Assembly: GCA_030278955.1 (NCBI GenBank)
Contig: JAOANR010000002.1
Span: forward strand, 12,885,982 to 12,949,981
Direction: 5' to 3'
From: Hygrophila difformis
Lineage: Eukaryota; Streptophyta; Magnoliopsida; Lamiales; Acanthaceae
Length of the DNA: 64,000 bases
The notes under the pieces are model-generated. The model searched no databases. It saw nothing but the letters and a program-made list of their open reading frames with translations, and was not told the origin of the DNA. Shown piece after piece: positions 1-10,989 of the stretch. How positions within the stretch are numbered: position 1 is the first letter of the stretch; every line of letters begins with the position of its first letter. The translations under genes were made by a program, and so were the position numbers.

Positions 1-1434
1 TATATTTTCAAAAACGAGTATCAATCGACTCGTAGATCATCAAAATACACAAGTACGATTTTACCGACAAAGAATAGCCCACTGGCAGTTTCAGAAATCG
101 AATTTGGAAACTTAGCAAAACATTTTCAAAAATTCCGAAATTTTTACAGGAGCTAGAAAACACCCAAATGGACATTTTTCATAGAAATAAGCTACTTCAA
201 AATCGGAATCTAAGTGGCTTAAAAAAAACATTTCACAACTCATCCTTCAAAGGCATAGGAATTTACTGTTCACTTCGACCACAGTTCCTTTAAAAATTCA
301 TAACAATTACAAGAGTGATCTAAAAATTCTGAAATTTTACAGGGATAAAATAGACAATAGGTAAATAACTTTCATGAAGAAATTATCCATAAAAAACGAT
401 CGTAAATAGGAGTAATACGAACAACAAAACTGACTACACCATGAAACGAATTCTGTCAACAGGATTTCAGAAAATACCAGATGAATTTTCGACGCGCAAA
501 TCATGTCCACAAATTGTGAAAATTTACAGAGATCATATTCAAGGCGTTAGAAACATTTTTCATTTAGAAACGTTTTTCCAAAAACGAACGGATCTAGGCG
601 AACAAAGATGAACAAAAGAAACTATCTTGATAAAACCCTAAATCACAGATTTGGCAAGGAGTGGATTTCGAGTTGTATCTCCATGAATACTCAACCAAAA
701 GCTCTAAAATTTGACGTGCACATCATTAACTTACATTTCAAGAGATTGAGATCGAAAATCCTCAGATTTGAATCGTCCAAAAGCGATCTCCACCCGTGAA
801 ACAGCCTGCTATCCCCGAATGAACCTATAATTGGATTGTTCGTAGAGATCCTTAGTGTTTAGGGCATGAGATTCGAATCTAGGACCATGAGATTGGAGTA
901 GGACCCTTACCTAACAAAGGATGAATGAAATGGATGGCTTGAATCTCGTCCAAACTCCCTGGAAGGATGAAGAACACCCCAGAACTCTCAACTCTCCAAG
1001 ATGAAATCTAATTTTCGGATGAGTGAATGGGGGTTGGTTTGTGGGGTTGTGGGGAAGATTAAAGCCTGAGTTTAGGCTTCCAAAAGCATCCATCAATGAC
1101 CTAGGGAAGGGAGGAAGGATTTATGTCAGTCAAGCTCGAAATTGGAGCCACCAACCTCCTCCATTAATCTCACAAACTTCATCCATTCACTCCCTTCTTA
1201 TCTTGTGCATGAATTCCAATAATTCAACTAAGTGTAAGTTGTAGGGGAGTCTAATATATCCAAAATTTATCCAAAGGTGTCCCAAAACATCCCCTAAAGT
1301 CTGAGCATCCAATTTGGACGGATTGGAATCATCAAACCTCGGAAATGATGCCAAAAACGCGTAGAACCGCGTTGGGCGTTCAGCCACAGACGATGGCGCG
1401 TTGGCGCGCCACGGCCACGCAGCCACCAGCGGTC

Positions 1435-1467
<33 letters not shown>

Positions 1468-1662
1468 CCCTTGTGATTTTTATTTCAAAATCATAGTGTG
1501 GGAATTATCCGTGGTCGTTGGATAATCCGATAACTTTCTTCGAGTTGCTATCGTCCGAAAATATTTAATTCCGCTCTCTCGGAATTATTTCGGTTTTGAT
1601 AATTAAATCCAATTCTTTAATTTCGGATTTAAATTCTCGACGTCGATTTCTCGGGTATTACA
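1..1662 (-). repeat. Element A 3' LTR (partial)
   Basis: Near-identical to 4660-6327. The sense-strand start TGTAATACCCGAG lies at 1662 and abuts the purine tract at 1663-1677. A candidate 5' splice donor (sense TTAG|GTAAGG) is at 911-910, matching the donor in the 5' LTR. A run of about 29 T lies at 1437-1465, beside a GC-rich block with GGCGCGCC. Its left part, including the 3' terminus, is outside the window. Confidence 0.9.
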
Positions 1663-1677
1663 GTCTACCCCCCTTGG
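1663..1677 (-). other. Polypurine tract 2, flush with the 3' LTR of element A
   Basis: On the minus strand it reads CCAAGGGGGGTAGAC immediately before TGTAATACCC. It follows the conserved segment AACTTCGAGGGCGAAGTTG. This is the expected plus-strand primer position for this LTR. A second similar tract lies upstream at 1817-1830. Confidence 0.75.
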
Positions 1678-1816
1678 AAATCAACTTCGCCCTCGAAGTT
1701 GGGTCGCACTCGGAAAGCAACACCAATATAGACAAGTAGTTTGCACACATAGAAATATTGAGGCTCGAAAATTAAATTCTTACCTCAACGCGTGACATCT
1801 CTGCGGGGTATCACAT

Positions 1817-1830
1817 TCTCTCCCCCTTAG
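1817..1830 (-). other. Polypurine tract 1 (internal, relic LTR start) of element A
   Basis: Sense CTAAGGGGGAGAGA followed by ATGTGATACCCC. It comes directly after the segment that encodes the pol terminus in element I (GTTATGGGGACATAA). In elements S and F the equivalent tract is the real LTR boundary; here it is about 150 bp inside. Confidence 0.6.
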
Positions 1831-1834
1831 GACC

Positions 1835-2110
1835 GCAGTTATGTCCCCATAACTGCCTATGAATTTTCTTGCAATAGCTTTAACCCTTGAGCGACTTCTA
1901 ATGTCAAATTCTACTAGGTTCGCAAAGAGGTCTAAATTTTTAATTATTATCGGGATTCCATCATATCTTTTAGTACACAATACCACTTTCCCCGATGATA
2001 ATTGAATTCCAAAGCTGATCGCTCTAGGTTCCGATAGATTTCATGCGTGTAAAGTTCTTGATCGAAATCAAAGAACACTTGTACCAGAATCAAGTAAAAT
2101 CTTGTCAGAT
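1835..2110 (-). pseudogene. Element A aspartic protease remnant
   Basis: Minus-strand reading gives the catalytic stretch LLDSGTSVL near 2100-2071, then after frame breaks the conserved stretch KRYDGIPIIIKNLDLFANL (about 1965-1905) that also occurs in the element I protease. Sequence then passes straight to the bases matching the last codons of pol. The first zinc knuckle region is fused almost directly to DSG, so the linker between gag and protease is lost too. It is non-functional, and no reverse transcriptase follows. Confidence 0.7.
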
Positions 2111-2119
2111 AGGCATTCT

Positions 2120-3132
2120 CTAATCATGTGGTCTTTCCCACCACATCTATAACAAGTCCCATGCTTAGGGCACTCGCGCACCAGATGCACTTTGTGGCAT
2201 TGCGGGCATCGTAGTATGGATGTACCACGGGTGTCATTTCTTTAGTTATTCAAACCTCTGTCTGCCTTCTCCTTAGGTCCATCGAACCTAGTTTGACCAT
2301 TGTCCTTCCTCAATTTGTTATTATTGTTACTTCGATTCTTTTTCTCAAATCCTTGCGAGCCCTTGGTCGACTCACCATTGTCCTTACGCTTCAATCGCTG
2401 GACACGAGCGATTGCTACAGCTCGGTCATAAATTGCCTGAAGTGAAGTGTGTTGTCCTCCTACGAGTATCTCCCTTATACTGAGGTTCAACCCCATTTCA
2501 AATTTCTGAGCCTTGTCAGAATCAGTCGGTACAAGTCTCGGAGCAAAGCGAACTAGCTCCTTGAACTTTGCGTAGTACTCCTGCACCGTTTTTTCCTCCT
2601 TGTCTTAAGTTAATAAATTCTTCATACTTTGCAGCCTTAGTGCTCAGTGGATAAAACCTCTCTCTCAACGCTTCCTCAAATTCTCCGCATGTATAAACCT
2701 TCTCAATCTCGGTCAAATCTCCTTGGAGATGTTGCCACCACTCGTCCGCCTCTCCATCCAGAAATAGGTCGCCACTCGAACCTTCTCGTCCTCGGGGCAT
2801 TTGACGGCAGTAAGAAGCTTGTCAAAAATTCGGATCCAATTCTCCAACTTGGTAGGGTCCTCTTGGCCGTCATAATGAGGTGGTTTGTAGAGGTTCAACA
2901 ATGCTAGGTAGTTGCCTCGGGCTACCGGCGGTGGTACACCCGCTTGTGCACGTTGCACCTCGGCATTTCCTAGTGCTACGAGAACTTCCTCAATATTCCT
3001 TTGACGCTCACCCATATTATTGGGAACAGGAGGCACTCGCCCTCCTATGTTTTGAGGAATGTCATTGTCTTTAGGTGCGTTAGCACCACCGTTGTTTGGG
3101 ACTACCCTCCTTGGCCTTCCCCTAGGTGCCGT
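2120..3132 (-). pseudogene. Element A gag, frameshifted
   Basis: The gag core can be followed in three frames. Positions 3036-2713 hold MPPVPNNMGERQRNIEEVLV and the PPHYDGQEDPTKLENW stretch; 2800-2522 hold ADEWWQHL and RERFYPLSTKAAKYEEF; 2586-2242 hold QEYYAKFKELVRFAPRL and the MGLNLSIREIL stretch. Two CCHC-like knuckles (CPQCHKVHLVREC and CYRCGGKDHMIREC) follow at about 2210-2120. Compared with the intact gag of element F, the start codon has changed from ATG to ACG at 3132-3130, just after a possible acceptor TAACAG. At least two frameshifts break it. Confidence 0.85.
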
Positions 3133-3593
3133 TTTCTGTTATCCAAGCACGCGAAGATGAGTTTCTAATCTAAGGCACGTTAGCAATCGGGAAGATCTAA
3201 TGATAGGAAGGGTAAGAGGAGAGAATAGATATGTGCAAACTAAGCACCCTTGATCAAGTTCTAAGGCTAAAGCAAGAGTAGATTCAAGTTAGTGGCTCTA
3301 AGGCAAGGTCAATCGACATACCAACTAAGAACGTTATCAAATACACGTGACTTGCATATATATACTTTGGAGCATAAAAAAAATGATGGATGTATGCAAA
3401 TGCATTTCCCCCAAAAAAAAAAAATATTTATGCATTTTTCAAGACTTGTCGGAACAATTGTTATATAATTCCCATGGGTTTTAAAATAAAATTCATTTCC
3501 ATGGAAATAATATTTGAAATGCTTAAAAGTAATATTGAATATTTTGGGCCTCTATAGTGGGCCGAGAAATAATAGCTTTAAAAAAAAAATTCC

Positions 3594-3607
3594 GGGCTCT
3601 GATACCA
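3594..3607 (-). other. Primer-binding site of element A (initiator tRNA-Met)
   Basis: Minus strand reads TGGTATCAGAGCCC, complementary to the 3' end of plant initiator tRNA-Met. It lies three bases inside the 5' LTR end at 3611. This fixes the element's orientation. Confidence 0.9.
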
Positions 3608-3610
3608 CTT

Positions 3611-6327
3611 TGTAACACCCCGGATTTGATCACCCAGGCCAGGGCATTACCGCCACACCTTCCCAAGCAAGACGCGAACCATTTCGAGCTCACTTGAGAA
3701 GATGCTAAGGCTGAGTTGTAACAATACTTAAAAATCATTTAAAATCATTCAATAAATGCCCGAATGTTTAAATCAGAGTTAAGTCTAACATACATAATTT
3801 TAAACAGTGCGGAAGCTAAGGGCCAAACACGGCCAAACAAGAGTTTGGGATTCATAAAAGAATTTAAAAACAAGTGCGACAAGTCTTCGGAAATTCCCAT
3901 CCCAAGTGTAAATGCCATGCGCTAATATTCAACATCTGAAAAAAAATAGAGACAACGTATCTATCAGTACAACGGTACTGAGTAAGTTAATGTATAGCAT
4001 AACGAATTTTAAAATTTTTTTAGAAGAGTAAAATAAAAGATAGGATTTTAAATTTAAAAAGGAAAGTCGAGTACAAATAATTCACGGAAAATTCTTACAG
4101 TTTGCCACACGAGTAAATTACCAATGTTCATTTTGATCAAGAATCACCATTCTTGGGGAATCAAACCCACAAGAGCTCAAACACATTATTTTACCATTGT
4201 TTGTTTTGATCGAGGACATCCAAATTACCCGCTTGGGCGCTTATGTCCACAAGCTGTCGGTATCAACGATCCTGGGCCGAAGCCTTTTCAGATCAACATC
4301 CGCTTGGGCACTTATGTCCACAAGGCCGGCAATAATAACGATCTTGGGCCGAAGCCTTTTCAGATCAACCCACCTCTGGGACTCATACCCACGAGGGATG
4401 TGAAAGCAGTGACCCTATACAGACCGCTCCGGAGCCCTAGACAACCCATACGGATACATCTAGGAGTATAGACTCTTACTAACACGAAACCACAATATCA
4501 TATGCGCCGTTTTGGCCACACAAAAAGAGGGGGCGGCCCAACGAGCTCACGCCAAGTGCACTTACCCTCTATCACATTGGGCATCCCACTCGATCAAAAC
4601 TTACAAAGTTTCAAAAATGCATTTTTAACACTTTACAATACCACATGTTCCAGATTTCATATATTTTCAAAAACGAGTATCAATCGACTCGTAGATCATC
4701 AAAATACACAAGTACGATTTTACCGACAAAGAATAGCCCACTGGCAGTTTCAGAAATCGAATTTGGAAACTTAGCAAAACATTTTCAAAAATTCCGAAAT
4801 TTTTACAGGAGCTAGAAAACACCCAAATGGACATTTTTCATAGAAATAAGCTACTTCAAAATCGGAATCTAAGTGGCTTAAAAAAATCATTTCACAACTC
4901 ATCCTTCAAAGGCATAGGAATTTACTGTTCACTTCGACCACAGTTCCTTTAAAAATTCATAACAATTACAAGAGTGATCTAAAAATTCTGAAATTTTACA
5001 GGGATAAAATAGACAATAGGTGAATAACTTTCATGAAGAAATTATCCATAAAAAACGATCGTAAATAGGAGTAATACGAACAACAAAACTGACTACACCA
5101 TGAAACGAATTCTGTCAACAGGATTTCAGAAAATACCAGATGAATTTTCGACGCTCAAATCATGTCCACAAATTGTGAAAATTTACAGAGATCATATTCA
5201 AGGCGTTAGGAACATTTTTTATTTAGAAATGTTTTTCCAAAAACGAACGGATCTAGGCGAACAAAGATGAACAAAAGAAACTATCCTGATAAAACCCTAA
5301 ATCACAGATTTGGCAAGGAGTGAATTTCGAGTTGTATCTCCATGAATACTCAACCAAAAGCTCTAAAATTTGATATGCACATCATTAACTTACATTTCAA
5401 GAGATTGAGATCGAAAATCCTCAGATTTGAATCGTCCAAAAGCGATCTCCACCCGCGAAACAGCCTGCTATCCCCGAATGAACCTATAATTGGATTGTTC
5501 GTAGAGATCCTTAGTGTTTAGGGCATGAGATTCGAATCTAGGACCATGAGATTGGAGTAGGACCCTTACCTAACAAAGGATGAATGAAATAGATGGCTTG
5601 AATCTCGTCCAAACTCCCTGGAAGGATGAAGAACACCCCACAACTCTCAACTCTCCAAGATGAAATCTAATTTTCGGATGAGTGAATGGGGGTTGGTTTG
5701 TGGGGTTGTGGGGAAGATTAAAGCCTGAGTTTAGGCTTCCAAAAGCATCCATCAATGACCTAGGGAAGGCATGGAGGATTTATGTCAGTCAAGCTCGAAA
5801 TTGGAGCCACCAACCTCCTCCATTAATCTCACAAACTTCATCCATTCACTCCCTTCTTATCTTGTGCATGAATTCCAATAATTCAACCAAGTATAAGTTG
5901 TAGGGGAGTCTAATGTATCCAAAATTTATCCAAAGGTGTCCCAAAACATCCCCTAAAGTCTGAGCATCGAATTTGGACGGATTGGAATCATCAAACCTCG
6001 GAAATGATGCCAAAAACGCGTAGAACCGCGTTGGGCGTTCAGCCACAGACGATGGCGTGCTGGTGGCGCGTTGGCGCGCCACGGCCGCGCGGCCACCAGC
6101 GGTCGTTTTTTTTTTTTTTTTTTTTTTTTTATCTCTTATGATTTTTATTTCAAAATCATAGTGTGGGAATTATCCGAGGTCGTTGGATAATCCGATAACT
6201 TTCTTCGAGTTGCTATTGTCCGAAAATATTTAATTCCGCTCTCTCGGAATTATTTCGGTTTTGATAATTAAATCCAATTCTTTAATTTTGGATTTAAATT
6301 CTCGACGTCGATTTCTCGGGTATTACA
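3611..6327 (-). repeat. Element A 5' LTR (2717 bp)
   Basis: Sense strand runs from TGTAATACCCGAG (6327) to GGGGTGTTACA (3611). Inside it is a candidate LTR intron: donor GT at 5569-5568 (TTAG|GTAAGG) and acceptor AG at 3937-3936 after a long T-tract. A small hairpin (CAGTAC/GTACTG arms, 3965-3980) lies just before the acceptor, and covarying short hairpins lie at 4151-4345. A run of T (about 6107-6130) follows a GC-rich block. No clear TATA box was assigned in this LTR. Confidence 0.9.
4151..4345 (-). repeat. Short-hairpin array in the element A LTR intron
   Basis: TCTTG/CAAGA arms at 4151-4174 enclose GGGAATCAAACCCA (plus-strand reading). A roughly 73-bp tandem duplication follows, each unit carrying CTTG-GGCRCTTATGTCCA-CAAG and the shared GGGCCGAAGCCTTTTCAGATC. 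In the first unit the stem extends to GCTTG/CAAGC. The same two loop types occur in elements S and F. Confidence 0.6.
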
Positions 6328-6931
6328 CTGGCACTTGGTTCCTCCTATTAAATCACGAACACAGACTTGAAGCTTTAATCAGTCAATGTATTGCTCTTGA
6401 AGTTCCTCTCTCAACAAGTGAAACCTAGCTGTTGAAAGCCTCTGGGAAAATTATATTTGTATATTGGGAGTGCATTCGAAGATTTTGTCTGCAAAGAAAT
6501 TGGGAAACCTTGTGTGATCTCGAGTGAAGTGAGATCTCTTTTCAGAATTTTAAACTCCACCCCCAAAATTTTTAACCCTTTGTGAGGATTTTGGAATTTG
6601 AGGTGCAATTGTGATTAATCTCAATAACGCAAAATCCTTGCATTGTGATCACATATAGTGTATAGTTGTGTCCGTACTTTATATTTGTTTGAGTCAAGCG
6701 TTGGAAATTTGTTTGCATACTCTGTGTCCATAATTCCAATCTTCGATTCTCATTTTTCAAAGTGTGGTTGAAAATCTTTACGTAAGCAGAAAATCAAGTG
6801 GTGAACCACTCAGGTTGAAAATTTGGTGTGCTATAGTAAGTGCTTCCGAAGGACATATTGTAATTAAGTGTGCACATATTACTAACGTTTTATACATATA
6901 TCCGTAGTTTTTCTATTTTTATTGTGCAGAA
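6328..6931 (+). other. Untranslated leader-like stretch before the coiled-coil ORF
   Basis: No ORF or known motif stands out in these 604 bp. It begins directly at the outer edge of element A (CTGGC), so element A has cut whatever lay to the left. The bases before the next ORF (TTTTTCTATTTTTATTGTGCAG|AA then ATG) look like a 3' splice acceptor. I infer it is the 5' leader of the next locus. Confidence 0.4.
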
Positions 6932-7258
6932 ATGGCAGGTAATGCAAAACGAATGGAGTTCTTGAAAGGCATGAATCAAAACCTCAATGCCAAATTTGAT
7001 GCCTTAAACAATGAAGTCTCAGATCTCAAAGAAAATGTCCGACAATTAGATCGGAAGTTGGAAAGCAATACTCTTAAGCTCAACGATAAGATTGAAGAAG
7101 TCATGATTGACTTAGACAAGAAAATTGAGCATCAAGCTTTGGTCCTTCATGAGGAGATTACTGAGATTGACCTCAGAAGCAGAGTCATCCATTTCAGTCT
7201 TTACGAGCATTGTCAAATTTTATCTGCAAATATTGAAAATAAACTGATTGAAATTTAA
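6932..7258 (+). pseudogene. Coiled-coil protein, N-terminal part of a gag-like locus
   Basis: This 108-codon ORF has a heptad-like charged pattern (for example FDALNNEVSDLKENVRQLDR, then NTLKLNDKIEEVMIDLDKKI), typical of an alpha-helical coiled coil. It starts right after a pyrimidine-rich CAG, and ends in TAA at 7256-7258. The next ORF, 41 bp on in another frame, continues the same character (MMRLEEWLERQISNQF). I infer one original gag N-terminus split by a frameshift and stop. The family is not recognised with confidence; coiled-coil gag proteins of non-autonomous or divergent retroelements fit best. Confidence 0.5.
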
Positions 7259-7299
7259 AAGATGAGTTTGGGAAGCTTGCAGGTGAAACCGATGGTAAG

Positions 7300-8550
7300 T
7301 TGGAATATGACATGATGCGACTCGAAGAGTGGCTTGAACGACAAATTTCTAATCAATTTGCAAGCACTTCGAGTAATGAAATCACAGAGATAGTTATTCG
7401 TCACAGGGAAGATTTATCTGATGAATTTCATTTAGCATTGGATAAATTATCTGAAAAACTTACCGCACAAATTCATCTTGTTGCAGAAAAGGTCCAACAA
7501 GAGATGACTGATCCGCAATCCATCTACGAACAAGTAATGGATACTGTTGAGCAAAAACTACAACACAGCCTTGATGACCGAATTGCAGATATTCTGGAAG
7601 AAGATTTTGGGTTTAAGCGGACCACCAAGTATTCGAAATTTTTGAAGACTCTGAGCTCCACCAAGCAGAAGTCGCTTACCCCTAGCACTAGTCACAAGAT
7701 TGTGCACGACCGAGGACGGCCACCTTCATCCATCCAATCCCAAAAAGTCATGATGGTACCCACCTCCAAATTTGACAAAGGAAAATCTACACCTATCCAG
7801 ACCGTCAAGAAAACTGCGATAGAAGATATTCCATATCCGCAATGCTCTCTGTTAGGACATGATGCTGATCATTGCTGGATAAGAAAAAGAAATGAAGGTC
7901 CTGACAGTGCTAAACGTCAACAAAGTGAGCAAGATTACTACAAGCTAGTGCAGGGCACTAAATCTATTGAAGAGTATGCCCAACGATTGAAAGAATTGAG
8001 GCAACAAGCGGACTTACCAAATTCACCATATTCTGAACCCCACAAAGCGAAGCGTTTCTTGTCAGCCCTACGCACTGAAGTCTACAACCAGATGCAAGTC
8101 AGGTATGAAAATCTTGACCAAGCAATAACCGATGCATTGATTATTGAAAAACGATTGCAGGTCAAAATCGGGAAGGCCAAGATCGAAAGTTCAAAGAAAG
8201 GAACAGGACTGATAACAAAGAGCAACACGCCAACCAACAATCATTTTGTTGGCACTATTCACGTAAACCTACAGAGATCGATGGGTACATCTGTAGCTCA
8301 AAGCCAGAGTTGGAGTCGAGAAAATCAATCCGAAGAACAACAAAGTTCAGAATCAAGCGTGCAAAATTTTTCCAATTCTGAAGAAGACATATGGCGACAG
8401 TCCACTGCTGCAAGCTATGATGTTGATGATTCAAACTATATTAATCCATCTTATCAGGAAGAAAGTCCTTACTCCGAATATTCCCAAAGTCCCGATCATC
8501 AATTCTATTCGCTTGTGGTTACCCGAGCCCCGAATTCACAAAGGAAATAG
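7300..8550 (+). pseudogene. Gag-like protein with damaged zinc knuckle
   Basis: This 416-codon ORF has three parts: a charged helical N-terminus (1-110), a basic proline/serine linker, and a knuckle-like YPQCSLLGHDADHCW near residue 182. The spacing there is right for CCHC, but the first Cys is Tyr. Around residues 210-290 comes a stretch resembling the end of a retrotransposon gag (YYKLVQGTKSIEEYAQRLKE, later EVYNQMQVRYENLDQAI). The order is unusual, because in most gypsy elements the knuckle follows the gag core. The C-terminus is serine/glutamate rich. A protease follows in another frame. I see no reverse transcriptase nearby. Confidence 0.55.
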
Positions 8551-8609
8551 ACCAGCTGACACCTGGTCTACAATAATGGGAGAATCTCTTTCACTATCAA
8601 TGCACAATT

Positions 8610-9288
8610 CTTGATAAACCATCTTATTTTATCATAGACAGTGGAAGTTGTGTTAATGTAGTCAGTGTTTATGTGATTCGCAGGATGAGCATACCCGTCG
8701 AGGATCACACGGAATCGTATGGACTTCAATGGGTGAACAACAATGGACTTGCACGAATCACCAAGAGAGCCAAAATTCCGATCAAATCTGGCTCATATGA
8801 AGATGAAATTCCTTGTGATGTCATGCCTATGAATACGTGCCACATTCTTCTAGGACGTCCCTGGCTATTTGATAAGAATGCCTTATACTACAGCAGGGAA
8901 AATTTGATTTCATTTAAGCATGATGGTGTCCGACATCTTCTTTTATCCGCCTCTCCAACAACTGCCAAAGCAGATCGCAACAACCTATTGCGGGATATGC
9001 AACAAGAAGAAGAAGATTACAAGAACCGCATATGAAGACCTAAAAAGAGGGATAAATCCAAAGGGAAAGAAGCCGAGTCCAGTTCGGCAAAACAGTGTTC
9101 ATTAATTATTCCAGGATTTATTCATGACACGTCACATTTTAATTTTTCCGTGAATAAAGTTTCTAAAATCCATAATGGTACCAAGTCTGATTTGTGTAAT
9201 AATTTTACAGGTACCCACGGGGAACAAAACGAAAACTTTCTGAATCAATCAGGTACGTCTGTTCCAATTACATATAAAATTGATTAAT
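8610..9288 (+). pseudogene. Ty3/gypsy-type aspartic protease with an in-frame stop
   Basis: The active-site stretch FIIDSGSCVNVVS (about 8625-8665) and the second hallmark CHILLGRPWLFDKNALYY (about 8840-8890) identify a retropepsin of the gypsy type. The spacing of about 70 residues between them is normal. The frame is interrupted by TGA at 9033-9035, after which the same frame stays open as a lysine-rich tail (PKKRDKSKGKEAESSS) to TAA near 9288. The protease lies in a different frame from the gag-like ORF that ends at 8550. No reverse transcriptase follows, so this locus is a gag-protease remnant or belongs to a non-autonomous element. Confidence 0.7.
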
Positions 9289-10070
9289 CTGATGAAAGTT
9301 ATTATTTTGTAGGAATCTCAGATCCGGAGCTAAACCCGAAGACCGTCCAAACTTTCCGATGGAAACCGGGCCTGAAGAACCTCATTTTGAATAATATTTC
9401 TTCTATTTATTTTATTTTATTTTATTTTGCTAGTACTTTAAATTTTAGAACTAGTAATTAAGTTTCATTCTGATAAATTTCTATTCGTGCAAATCATCAT
9501 TTTGAACCTGATTCCAGCAACATCAATATCACTCCTTTATGGCGCTTTAACAGCTTTGGGGTCCAAAGCTTTTGAAGGGGGAGGGAATGGCGTGGAAGCC
9601 GGAACAGTAGCACTGACATTTCCAAATGGTCCATGTTCAAGGAAGCAGACTAAGAAGTTCCCATTCCATGTTGCTTACTTTTGAAAGATCGTTTTGCAAA
9701 GAGCTGGTCAAAGTATCCACTATCCAATTTGAAGCAACTTTGCTCCTACAGCTCGAACAAGCAGATGTCCGGGAACCGATGCCGTAAACCCGAAAGAAGG
9801 ATACTTCAATTTTTGTTATCTTTTGTAATTGAAGTGGACTCCCCACTTATGATGAAGAAAGCCATCGCCACTATGGAGGGTCATTGGAAGGTTACCGGAA
9901 TCCCGGAAGCATAGCCGGAAGGCCAAACAGAGCTCACCAGAAAATTGGCCGGAAGTTGGTCGGAGGCCGACCGGAGCCACTGCCGGTCGCCGGACAAATT
10001 TTGGTTAAAGTCGGAAGATAGTCGGATAATATAAAGAAATGCCCGTCACTATGCAAGGCTTGTTACATGT
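9289..10070. other. Unassigned stretch after the protease
   Basis: No convincing coding sequence. A purine-rich GAAGGGGGAGGGAATGG at about 9573-9589 could be a polypurine tract of the gag-protease locus, but no LTR terminus is apparent after it. From about 9880 it becomes rich in CCGGAA/GCCGGA words. Confidence 0.35.
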
Positions 10071-10440
10071 CTGTCGCTAGACCATGTGTCATGACACAAG
10101 CCTCTGTCGCTAAGCAAGCCTCCGTCGCTAAGCAAGCCTCCATCGCTAGACCATGTGTCATGACACAAACCTCCGTCGCTAGCCGAGGTACACGACACAA
10201 GGCTCCGTCGCTAAAGTCTCACGACGCCGTCGCTAGAGGATCACGACGGCTCTCACGTCGCTAGAGAATCACGACGCTGTCGCTAGAGGATCACGGCGGC
10301 TCTCACGTTGCTAAAGGCGGTATCACGATGCGGGCCGCGTTGCTAAGGGGGTATCACGACGCGGGCCACATCGCTAAATGGGGCATCATGATGCCCCTCA
10401 CGTCGCTAAAGGGGGTCTCACGACGAGATTTCCCTCTCAC
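10071..10440 (+). repeat. Short-word array (GTCGCTA / TCACGAC) upstream of a TATA box
   Basis: About a dozen irregular units of 25-45 bp, each with GTCGCTA or ACGTCGCTA followed by TCACGACG or ATCATGATGCC, often separated by CTCTCACG or GGGGGTATC. The words are nearly the same as those of the X1 arrays at 32119-33632 (ACGTCGCAA and ATCACGACGT). The array ends about 70 bp before a TATA box in the plus direction, the arrangement expected for upstream promoter elements. It is not CRISPR: unit length and spacing vary and the 'spacers' are related. Confidence 0.65.
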
Positions 10441-10512
10441 GATAGGCAGTCCAAAATTTTGCTTCCTTTCTTCATTTTTCCATTCTGTAATGTACGTAGG
10501 GGCTTTGGCAAG

Positions 10513-10520
10513 TATATAAA
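10513..10520 (+). promoter_or_regulatory. TATA box TATATAAA
   Basis: TATATAAA followed by GCCTCCCCCATCAATTG, with the word array just upstream. Transcription would run right, toward the pararetrovirus-like relic at about 10990. Function is inferred from position and sequence only. Confidence 0.5.
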
Positions 10521-10985
10521 GCCTCCCCCATCAATTGTAAACACATCTTTTGTTGAATGTTAAACATTTTGCCCTCAATGTAAGTTTACTCCCAAATGAT
10601 CATTCTTCCAAAATGAACTTATCATTTTGGGCAATCTAACAACTTGGAAATTGAAGGCCTCCATGTTGAACTTCAACCATTAAAACGAATCCATGAAGAT
10701 TGAGGACAAGGCATATGAACTTGTTTGCTTTCTCTTGTAGAAGAATTGGGGTGGTTGCTTCATCAACTTGGTTTTGAAGCTTACCAAGGAGATTACTACC
10801 AACACTTTGTACTTGTGAATATTGTAGGACCTGGCATATGGACATGTTTTCCTTTCCCTTGCTTGGACTTGGAGTGCGAAGCTTCCTTATCCTTTTATTT
10901 TTCACTTGCTAGATTATCCTCCACCTACTTGTTACTCCATCTTTGTTTTTCTTTCCAAGAATGTATCCTTTGATCCATGGCTGTA
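10521..10985. other. Leader-like stretch without recognised genes
   Basis: Between the TATA box and the coat-protein-like relic. Short ORFs occur on both strands but none has family-like character. An imperfect repeat of ACTTGG/AGCTT words is present. It may be the leader of the relic downstream. Confidence 0.35.
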
Positions 10986-10989
10986 GCTT

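Larger units (their letters stand above)
1..6327 (-). mobile_element. Element A: deletion-derivative Tekay-type Ty3/gypsy LTR retrotransposon (3' LTR truncated by window edge)
   Basis: The order on the minus strand is 5' LTR (3611-6327), primer site, gag, protease remnant, two purine tracts, then 3' LTR (1-1662, cut by the window start). The internal part is only about 1.95 kb. Reverse transcriptase, RNase H, integrase and chromodomain are absent, so the copy cannot move by itself. LTRs begin TGTAATACCCGAG and end GGGGTGTTACA in the sense direction. Comparing 1-1662 with 4660-6327 by eye gives roughly 30 differences plus length changes in a T-run, many of them C/T or G/A, so the insertion is older than element I. 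The right flank starts at 6328 (CTGGC); the left flank and target duplication lie outside the window. The family call comes from close matches of its gag and LTR motifs to element I, which keeps a chromodomain. Confidence 0.88.

Noticed and set aside
1437..1465. T-run as a LINE or SINE tail on the minus strand
   Set aside because: The same run occurs at the same place in both LTRs of element A, so it belongs to the LTR.
10071..10440. CRISPR-like direct repeats
   Set aside because: Units vary in length and sequence, spacers are related to one another, and the context is a plant genome.
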